Positions 1 through 5,152 of a stretch of DNA of 5,152 bases are shown here, piece after piece. The stretch lies in assembly GCA_003645115.1 (NCBI GenBank), contig QNEG01000148.1:1-5152 (forward strand), in the 5' to 3' direction. The notes beneath the pieces are model-generated. The model did not search any database, was not told the origin of the DNA, and worked only from the letters and a program-made list of their open reading frames with translations. The DNA comes from a bacterium. Lineage in GTDB: Bacteria > UBP14 > UBA6098 > B30-G16. Every line of letters starts with the position of its first letter. The stretch's first letter is position 1. The translations under genes were made by a program, and so were the position numbers.

Positions 1-2538
1 GAATTATATTGTGAGGTAATAGTTGCCACAGATGTGCACTCAGTAGCTTCTGGTTTGAACAACCAAAGAACTATCGTTCGAGATTCTGGCGGGAATTTAT
101 ATATAGCATATTCCGGTTCTGATGGTGCGAATTATCAAATATATATCGCATTTTCCTCCGATGGCGGCGCTACCTGGGACCCTCGATGGGCTACTATTAC
201 ATCCAATTCGTATGATGACCTTCGACCCTCCATCGCAATAGATTCCTATGATACATTGCATCTGGCATGGGAGGGGAACATCGTATCCGGCAACGACGCC
301 GACTTGATGTATAGAAAATACCCCGGTGGAAGTAATACTGTGCTTTGCGCTTATTCTGCTTATCCGGGAGCGCATAGTATCTCTGTGGCAGTTGGTCCCG
401 ATGACGATGTTCATATAGTGTATTCCGGATGTCCATCCAGCTGGTTGGTCAGATATCTGCATTATGATAGAGTAGCTGATGTCTGGGAGCCTGCTGAAAA
501 TGTTGGAACTAATACTCCATCCAGATGGCCCTCGGTGGAAATCGATAACAGTAATAATGTTCATAGTGTCTATCGGAATCAACCTGCGGGGAACTATCGC
601 GCTGCTCATCGTGCAAAGGTCGCTGGCAGTTGGCTTTCAGTTGAACAAATAGACTTAGATTCAGGTCTGGATTATGTGGAATACACATCTATGTATATCG
701 ATAATTTGGATAATATCCACGCAGTATGGGTATATCGAGATGGATTCGGTGGAAATCCAGATACAATACGATATCGTCGATACAATTCCGGCACTTCCAA
801 CTGGGAAACCATATATAATATTTTTGGAGACGATACCACTCTTATATACTCCGGCGATGTGGTAGTAGATACTACTGGGATGATATATGTATTTTATCAC
901 GACCAGGAAAGTTGCTATGTAGCTGTTTCTTCCGATGGGGGAGTTACATTTCCTATCGATAGTTCTGTCACATCGCTTTTTCCGACTCGATATCCGAATG
1001 CCCGTGGTTCCAATTTCCCATATTTTAATCGAATAACTAACAATTGTATCGATTTTGTATATGTATGGTATCCGCCGGATAGTTCAGTCGATTATCTGAT
1101 TTATGACAATATATGCGGAATCACTGCCGAGACTACTTTGGTCTGCGGAGAATTTGTAGAACCCGCAGAAAGTTCATTTTCATCCTGTTCCGACCAGCAG
1201 ATTGTTTTGAATATCGGTTGTTGTGAAGGTGGAGATACTACCACATATTGGTCGGATACCAGCACTGTAGAATATTTTGATTCTACTACTATGAGCTGGG
1301 AAAGCACGGTAGTTGCCGATCATGAGGATTTGTATCCGGATTCAGAGCGACCGTCATTAGAACCTACTATTTGGGTTTGGAGTGAAAATCCTGCTGAGTC
1401 ATATAATTCAGAATGGTTTAGAATGATAATAGATAACCCCTGCACTCTTATCGATTCAGCTTATATTAATATACAAGTAAACAATCAAGGTTCTCTTTTC
1501 GTGAATGGGAATTACATAGATACTACCAATGGCTCTCCCCTTGCTGGTGAGGGCTGGGGCGATATGAAAGAATGGGACTTAACTCCCTATTTGAATGGCG
1601 GTTTTGATACAATTTCAATTGTCGGAACAAATGACGCTACCCAGGCGGGGTTGATTTTTAAAGTGGTGGTTATATGCGCAACTCCTTGTTGTGGAGAAAT
1701 CGATACCAATTCTATACAATTTACTGTAAATGGTTCTACTTATACTATCACAAATCCCGAATTGACCTGGGATGGGGATTCTATGCTTACTTTTACCCCC
1801 ATTGCTCCAGATACATTCCAGAATGCTGATACCATTACCGCCTGTCTGATTTCTGCGGGTGATACCTGTGGCGGAATGCTCGATTCATCTTTCTGCAAAA
1901 TTTTCTTTGTAGATTTAACTCCACCAGTGGTGTTCAATATAAATCCACCACCGGACACCACTATTTTGGACACATTACCAGAAATTAGTTTTAATGTATT
2001 AGATTCCCTTTCCGGAGTAGATACATCATTGTTCGTTTTCTATGTGGATTCTGTGGAATACACTCCATCAATATCATCAGATAGTATCGGCTGGCAAATA
2101 AATTGGACACCCCCAGCTCCATTTGGAAGAGGAGATACAGTGGTAGTGTGTATATCGGTGAGCGATACTACATTATATTGTGCCAACAATGTTCTGGATA
2201 CCTGCTGGGTATTTTATATTTTGCCCTGTGTGGAGGCTTCTACCTGGATAGTATGTCCACCGGAAACTTCGTTCGCATACACTACCTGTGATGTGCAGAC
2301 TGTCACTTTCGGTATCTGGGATTCTACAGGAATGGGAATAGACACGGGAAGAATTTATGTGAGCGCAATCATTCACCATTTATCGGGAGTGGTAGATACT
2401 GTTTCGCCGACTATAAATTATATAACATTCGGCGATACATTATTTGTGGAAAGTTGGTATAATTGGATAGATGGTGATTCGGTTATAATTAGGCTGGATT
2501 CCCTATATTCTAATGATGGTTGTATAACGATACCATAA
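1..2538 (+). CDS. Large secreted beta-propeller / Ig-like repeat protein, 5' end outside the window
   Basis: The frame is open from base 1 to the TAA at 2536-2538, giving 845 residues. A GTG at 34 is possible but unlikely as the start, because there is no signal peptide there and coding continues upstream. Residues here are numbered from the first codon in the window. Residues 26-356 contain seven blade-like repeats with two Asp-box motifs (SSDGGATW at 52-59, SSDGGVTF at 310-317), suggesting a sialidase/BNR-like beta-propeller. I see no FRIP-type sialidase motif, so enzymatic activity is not supported. Residues about 378-638 form a cysteine-rich Ig-like domain apparently interrupted by a jelly-roll-like segment (about 409-558). 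Two more Ig-like domains follow (about 639-741 and 742-845). There are 23 cysteines and only five lysines, which fits an exported, disulphide-bonded surface protein. No anchor or sorting domain is visible at the C terminus. Ligand and role are unknown; polysaccharide or surface adhesion is an inference only. Confidence 0.85.
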   Translation, partial: ELYCEVIVATDVHSVASGLNNQRTIVRDSGGNLYIAYSGSDGANYQIYIAFSSDGGATWDPRWATITSNSYDDLRPSIAIDSYDTLHLAWEGNIVSGNDADLMYRKYPGGSNTVLCAYSAYPGAHSISVAVGPDDDVHIVYSGCPSSWLVRYLHYDRVADVWEPAENVGTNTPSRWPSVEIDNSNNVHSVYRNQPAGNYRAAHRAKVAGSWLSVEQIDLDSGLDYVEYTSMYIDNLDNIHAVWVYRDGFGGNPDTIRYRRYNSGTSNWETIYNIFGDDTTLIYSGDVVVDTTGMIYVFYHDQESCYVAVSSDGGVTFPIDSSVTSLFPTRYPNARGSNFPYFNRITNNCIDFVYVWYPPDSSVDYLIYDNICGITAETTLVCGEFVEPAESSFSSCSDQQIVLNIGCCEGGDTTTYWSDTSTVEYFDSTTMSWESTVVADHEDLYPDSERPSLEPTIWVWSENPAESYNSEWFRMIIDNPCTLIDSAYINIQVNNQGSLFVNGNYIDTTNGSPLAGEGWGDMKEWDLTPYLNGGFDTISIVGTNDATQAGLIFKVVVICATPCCGEIDTNSIQFTVNGSTYTITNPELTWDGDSMLTFTPIAPDTFQNADTITACLISAGDTCGGMLDSSFCKIFFVDLTPPVVFNINPPPDTTILDTLPEISFNVLDSLSGVDTSLFVFYVDSVEYTPSISSDSIGWQINWTPPAPFGRGDTVVVCISVSDTTLYCANNVLDTCWVFYILPCVEASTWIVCPPETSFAYTTCDVQTVTFGIWDSTGMGIDTGRIYVSAIIHHLSGVVDTVSPTINYITFGDTLFVESWYNWIDGDSVIIRLDSLYSNDGCITIP
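76..1068 (+). repeat. Seven degenerate beta-propeller blade repeats (protein level)
   Basis: A 14-residue motif recurs seven times, starting at nucleotides 76, 235, 388, 538, 694, 862 and 1027, so spacing is 50 to 56 residues. The pattern is hydrophobic-x-Asp-x4-hydrophobic-(His/Tyr)-hydrophobic-x-(Tyr/Trp). Examples are VRDSGGNLYIAYSG, AIDSYDTLHLAWEG, EIDNSNNVHSVYRN and VVDTTGMIYVFYHD. The seventh (NRITNNCIDFVYVW) is the weakest. The spacing fits one beta-propeller blade per repeat. The DNA is diverged between copies, so this is an old protein-level duplication and not a nucleotide tandem repeat. Confidence 0.75.
1132..2316 (+). repeat. Repeated Cys-containing start of two Ig-like domains
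   Basis: Two copies of a module open Ig-like domains in the large protein, at 1132-1215 and 2239-2316. Both have Thr-x-(Leu/Ile)-Val-Cys, then Ser-Phe, then Cys followed by a Gln-x-Val beta strand (TTLVCGEFVEPAESSF and STWIVCPPETSF). The intervening cysteine spacing is 14 and 11 residues. This marks the second as a paralogous copy of the first domain. Only the outer modules are repeats; the sequence between them holds other domains. Confidence 0.55.
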
Positions 2539-2592
2539 GTTATCATATATTATATTATGTAAGCACCATAACTAACAGTATATCAATATAAT

Positions 2593-2599
2593 AGAGGAG
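2593..2599 (+). promoter_or_regulatory. Ribosome binding site of the sirtuin gene
   Basis: AGAGGAG lies 7 bases before the ATG at 2607. It is a near-consensus Shine-Dalgarno sequence and fixes the start of the deacylase gene. It is the clearest ribosome binding site in the window. Confidence 0.85.
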
Positions 2600-2606
2600 T
2601 ATAAAT

Positions 2607-3356
2607 ATGAATCATTCGCATAATATCACCAAGATAACCGAAATATTGAATATATCCAATAAGTTGCTTATATTAACTGGTGCAGGCGTATCTGCAGAAA
2701 GCGGTTTTCCCACATTTCGGGGGAAAGATGGATTATGGAACCAAACAGAGATTCAGAAAATGGCTACGCCCGATGGATTCCGAAATGACCCTGTCGCTGT
2801 ATGGGAATGGTATTGCTGGAGAAGAGAATTAGTGCTTAAGGGAAAACCGAACCCCGGACATTATGCTATCGCAGATTTGGAAAAATTATTCGATGATTTC
2901 CTGTTAGCCACTCAAAATGTGGACAATTTACATCGATTAGCGGGAAACGAAAAAGTTATGGAACTTCACGGGAATATTTTCAGGGAAAAGTGCCTATCCT
3001 GTGATTTCAATCGATACAGTGAAAAAATATATTCCACTCCCCCCAATTGTCCCGATTGTGGAGAGCTATTGCGACCGGATGTAGTATGGTTCGGAGAATC
3101 GCTCGCCCCCGATGTGATTTCGGCAGTATGGTCATTTTCTCGACAAGCAGATTGCATAATGGTAGTGGGAACATCCGCAGTGGTCTATCCCTGTGCGGAA
3201 TTGCCGTTTATCGTGAAAAGGAATGATGGCAAAGTAATCGAGGTAAATCTCGATGCCACTCCCATATCATCTATCGCAGATGTCTCTATTAGAGGAAAAA
3301 GTGGAGAAATATTACCAGAAATTGTAGAAAAATATAAGCAAACACAAAAGAAATGA
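2607..3356 (+). CDS. cobB: SIRT5/CobB-type NAD-dependent protein deacylase (Sir2 family)
   Basis: This 249-residue protein is full length for a small bacterial sirtuin. Sirtuins use NAD+ to remove acyl groups from lysine, giving nicotinamide and O-acyl-ADP-ribose, normally in the cytoplasm. Visible motifs in order: GAGVSAESG (25-33) and TFRG (36-39) for NAD binding; QNVDNLH (103-109); catalytic His121 in HG; a zinc site of Cys129, Cys132, Cys148 and Cys151 (two CxxC pairs); GTS (188-190); and EVN (212-214). Tyr69 and Arg72 form the YxxR pair that in human SIRT5 and E. coli CobB binds succinyl or malonyl groups, so desuccinylase/demalonylase activity is likely alongside deacetylation. The start is set by the AGAGGAG at 2593. 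The TGA overlaps the next gene's ATG, indicating an operon. Family assignment is very secure; the acyl preference is inferred. Confidence 0.96.
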   Translation: MNHSHNITKITEILNISNKLLILTGAGVSAESGFPTFRGKDGLWNQTEIQKMATPDGFRNDPVAVWEWYCWRRELVLKGKPNPGHYAIADLEKLFDDFLLATQNVDNLHRLAGNEKVMELHGNIFREKCLSCDFNRYSEKIYSTPPNCPDCGELLRPDVVWFGESLAPDVISAVWSFSRQADCIMVVGTSAVVYPCAELPFIVKRNDGKVIEVNLDATPISSIADVSIRGKSGEILPEIVEKYKQTQKK

Positions 3357-4447
3357 AATCCAATATTATAATCATAATCGCATTTCTATCCATTTTCGCT
3401 TTTGGCGATGAAATATCTGAAATTAAGGGAAAAATATCCGCTGTTGACACACAAATCGATAGTCTAAAAAATATCGAGGGAAAATATGTAGCTCGATTGG
3501 ATGCTATGGATAAAAAATTGGCATTGCTGAATCAGATATTGGCGAAATTGTCCGAACAGAAAAATAACCTGGAGAAAAATATCGCTCGGCTGGAGGATTC
3601 ACTGAATGTTCAAAAGGAAAATTGGGAATTTCACAGGAAACATTTATCCAACACATTGAAACAGATGTATATATCCGGTCAAATGGGGCAACTGGAATTG
3701 GCATTTCTATCCGATGATATGGAAAGTTTTAGCGAGGGATTGGTATATCTGGAAAATTTAGCTAAAGTTAGAAATAAGCATATAGAATCTGCTCAAAATG
3801 CCTGGAATAAATATTCCACTACATTGAATAAATTATTGATTAGCAAGGATTCATTGAAGAATGTAATAGCGCTGACCGATGACAATCGGAATTCATTGAA
3901 TAAATTGCGAGAAGAACATCGGAATATGCTGGCACAGATTCGCAGGGACAAAGAATCCAGATTGGAATTACTGGCTACTTTAAAGCAATCACTAACAGAA
4001 ATAGAGAAAAAACTTCGCCAGAAAGAAACCGGCGGATTGGAATTCGCAAAACAAAAAGGCAATCTTCCCTGCCCACTCGAAAAATGTCAGACTATAAAGA
4101 AATTTGGTATGGTAAAAGATACTAAATACGGAACAATGTTCAACAATCCCGGTGTAGATTTCGCTGCAAAAGAGGGAGAAAATGTTCATTCGGTCGCCGA
4201 TGGAATAGTCTCCGATGTGGTCTGGTTGCCCGGTTATCAATATGTGGTAATTATTCATCACGGCGGTGGTTATTATTCCATTTATGGAAATCTGAAAAAT
4301 GTGGTGGTTCAAAAGGAAGAAAAAATTAAATCCGGTCAACTGGTGGGAATGGTTGGTGACTCTACCTGGTTGGAGAATGAGCCTAAACTTCATTTCGAAA
4401 TTCGCCACGGGAAATCAAAATATAACCCACTTGTATGGTTAAGATGA
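3353..4447 (+). CDS. EnvC-like coiled-coil protein with degenerate LytM (M23) domain
   Basis: A 364-residue exported protein. Residues 1-18 form a signal peptide: Lys2, then a hydrophobic run from Ile5 to Phe15, with a likely cleavage after Ala-Phe-Gly18. Residues about 19-225 are Lys/Glu/Leu-rich coiled coil, interrupted at about 100-130 by an LKQMYISGQ...LAFLSDD segment typical of EnvC/PcsB-like proteins. Residues about 245-364 form a LytM/M23 domain (GVDFAAKEG, VADGIV, IYGNL, LHFEIRHG). Key residues are altered: the first zinc-ligand His is Asn265, the YxHL His is Asn313, and the first His of HxH is Lys345; Asp269 and His347 remain. This resembles E. coli EnvC, which cuts no wall itself but activates division amidases. 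The start overlaps the sirtuin stop (ATGA) without a clear ribosome binding site, so translation is probably coupled. No ftsE or ftsX is adjacent. The amidase-activator role is inferred. Confidence 0.9.
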   Translation: MKSNIIIIIAFLSIFAFGDEISEIKGKISAVDTQIDSLKNIEGKYVARLDAMDKKLALLNQILAKLSEQKNNLEKNIARLEDSLNVQKENWEFHRKHLSNTLKQMYISGQMGQLELAFLSDDMESFSEGLVYLENLAKVRNKHIESAQNAWNKYSTTLNKLLISKDSLKNVIALTDDNRNSLNKLREEHRNMLAQIRRDKESRLELLATLKQSLTEIEKKLRQKETGGLEFAKQKGNLPCPLEKCQTIKKFGMVKDTKYGTMFNNPGVDFAAKEGENVHSVADGIVSDVVWLPGYQYVVIIHHGGGYYSIYGNLKNVVVQKEEKIKSGQLVGMVGDSTWLENEPKLHFEIRHGKSKYNPLVWLR

Positions 4448-4485
4448 TTTTCCCAGATTCCACTAATTCGATAAGAAATCATTTT
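4441..4485. terminator. Weak AT-rich hairpin between convergent genes, possible bidirectional terminator
   Basis: Bases 4441-4451 can pair with 4475-4485 (core ATGATTT with AAATCAT, extended by A-T and G-U pairs) around a 23-base loop. T-rich sequence follows on the right. The hairpin overlaps both stop codons, at 4445-4447 (+) and 4479-4481 (-). The stem is AT-rich and the loop is long, so it would be weak. The position between convergent genes is the main argument for it. Confidence 0.3.
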
Positions 4486-5152
4486 TGGATTTTATTCTGG
4501 ATATATTCGGTTAGTTCATCGAATTCGGTTTCTTTATTGATTATGCGGGCGAAATCTCTCATTAGCTGGATATATAATGGCAGTAGCGAATCATCTTTCA
4601 GCGCGAACAAATGCGCCAGGATAGTGGAATAATCATCTCGCACCAGTGGTCCAGTCATAGCCTCGGGAATGCCTAATTCCTGATAATTATCCAAAGAATG
4701 TGTAATAAGATTCGTTACTACCTTTCGGATATCGGTCTTATGGATACAACTGTCAGCTAACAATTTCTCGGTAGCGTGGATAATAGGATAGATAAGATTT
4801 GCGCCGAATACTCCCGCCGTATGATATAATATCCTATACTCCGGTTCGATTGCGAGTAATTTGCCACCCAAATCATCGATTATTTTTAGCGCTAATTTTA
4901 CCGTTTTGTCGTTTCCTTCCATACCGAAAAATATTCCATAGAATGGGTTATTCCGAATATCCAGTGGTGGTATTCCCGCCAGCGGATGGATGGATAGTGG
5001 CAAGAATTCAATTCCCGCCAGTCCTAATATGGAGGCTGGCATTATCCCAGACATAAGCACTAATATTTTTTCTCCGTCATATTCATATTCCGAGATTTCT
5101 TCCAGCACAGGAATAATTTCCGAATCGGGAATGGTAATGAATATTATATCAC
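4479..5152 (-). CDS. Rossmann-like / DUF2520 domain protein, 5' end beyond the right edge
   Basis: The frame is open to the right edge, giving 223 visible residues to the TGA at 4479-4481. A GTG at 5106-5108 could start a shorter form, but coding continues upstream with DIIFITIPDSEII, a normal Rossmann strand-helix, so the true start is outside. Numbering from the edge: a Rossmann remnant at 1-56 including SIHP (53-56), then the DUF2520 helical domain with LGG (94-96), YHTAGVFGANL (109-119), TGPLVRDDYST (166-176) and His180. The family is usually about 260-290 residues, so some 50 N-terminal residues with the dinucleotide-binding glycine loop are missing here. The fold is related to the NADP-dependent 6-phosphogluconate dehydrogenase / F420-dependent oxidoreductase group. 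The substrate is unknown to me. It converges on the EnvC-like gene with a 31-base gap, so it belongs to a separate transcript. Confidence 0.88.
   Translation of the reverse strand, partial: DIIFITIPDSEIIPVLEEISEYEYDGEKILVLMSGIMPASILGLAGIEFLPLSIHPLAGIPPLDIRNNPFYGIFFGMEGNDKTVKLALKIIDDLGGKLLAIEPEYRILYHTAGVFGANLIYPIIHATEKLLADSCIHKTDIRKVVTNLITHSLDNYQELGIPEAMTGPLVRDDYSTILAHLFALKDDSLLPLYIQLMRDFARIINKETEFDELTEYIQNKIQK

Noticed and set aside
97..609. 170-codon open frame on the minus strand
   Set aside because: It lies wholly opposite the propeller repeats, whose plus-strand reading is clearly conserved. The minus translation shows no domain and no ribosome binding site.
2538..2573. AGTTAT ... ATAACT inverted repeat after the first gene
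   Set aside because: A six-base AT-rich stem with a 24-base loop and no following T-run is too weak to call a terminator.
2587..2592. Perfect TATAAT box before the sirtuin gene
   Set aside because: It abuts the Shine-Dalgarno sequence, so transcription starting about 7 bases downstream would remove the ribosome binding site. No -35-like hexamer lies 17 bases upstream. AT-rich gaps give such matches by chance.
3992..4408. 138-codon open frame on the minus strand
   Set aside because: It is antisense to the LytM domain and has no recognisable motif; the plus-strand reading explains the sequence.
4435..4632. 65-codon plus-strand frame overlapping the end of the EnvC-like gene
   Set aside because: Most of it is antisense to the conserved DUF2520 C-terminal region, and no ribosome binding site precedes it.
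4799..5056. 85-codon plus-strand frame
   Set aside because: It is antisense to the conserved Rossmann/DUF2520 motifs and has no features of its own.

Overview
The window carries four protein genes. Two are cut by the window edges. It has moderate to low GC, short intergenic gaps and no RNA genes, mobile elements or CRISPR repeats that I can see. The first protein is a large secreted, Asp/Thr-rich, lysine-poor propeller plus Ig-like protein. Proteins of this style are common in uncultured diderm bacteria such as WOR-3, Cloacimonadota and related FCB-type lineages. An EnvC-like division factor also fits a bacterium with a peptidoglycan wall. The phylum is a guess from protein style and not a demonstrated assignment.

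Layout. Positions 1-2538 (+) hold the 3' part of the surface or secreted protein: seven beta-propeller blade repeats, then cysteine-rich Ig-like domains, one of which appears to contain an inserted jelly-roll (galactose-binding-like) domain. After a 68-base AT-rich gap with a strong ribosome binding site comes a SIRT5/CobB-type NAD-dependent deacylase (2607-3356, +). Its stop codon overlaps the start codon of the next gene by ATGA. That gene (3353-4447, +) encodes an exported coiled-coil protein with a degenerate LytM (M23) domain, resembling EnvC-type amidase activators. Converging from the right edge is the 3' part of a Rossmann-like/DUF2520 protein (4479-5152, -). A weak hairpin lies between the two convergent stop codons.

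Working together. The sirtuin and the EnvC-like gene are probably co-transcribed and translationally coupled, but there is no obvious biochemical link. The large secreted protein and the DUF2520 gene look like separate transcription units. I see no defence, mobile or evidently new multi-gene system. The points most worth checking are the nested domain in the first protein, the apparently inactive LytM site, and a striking near-absence of GATC. GTAC, ACGT and CTAG are also missing.
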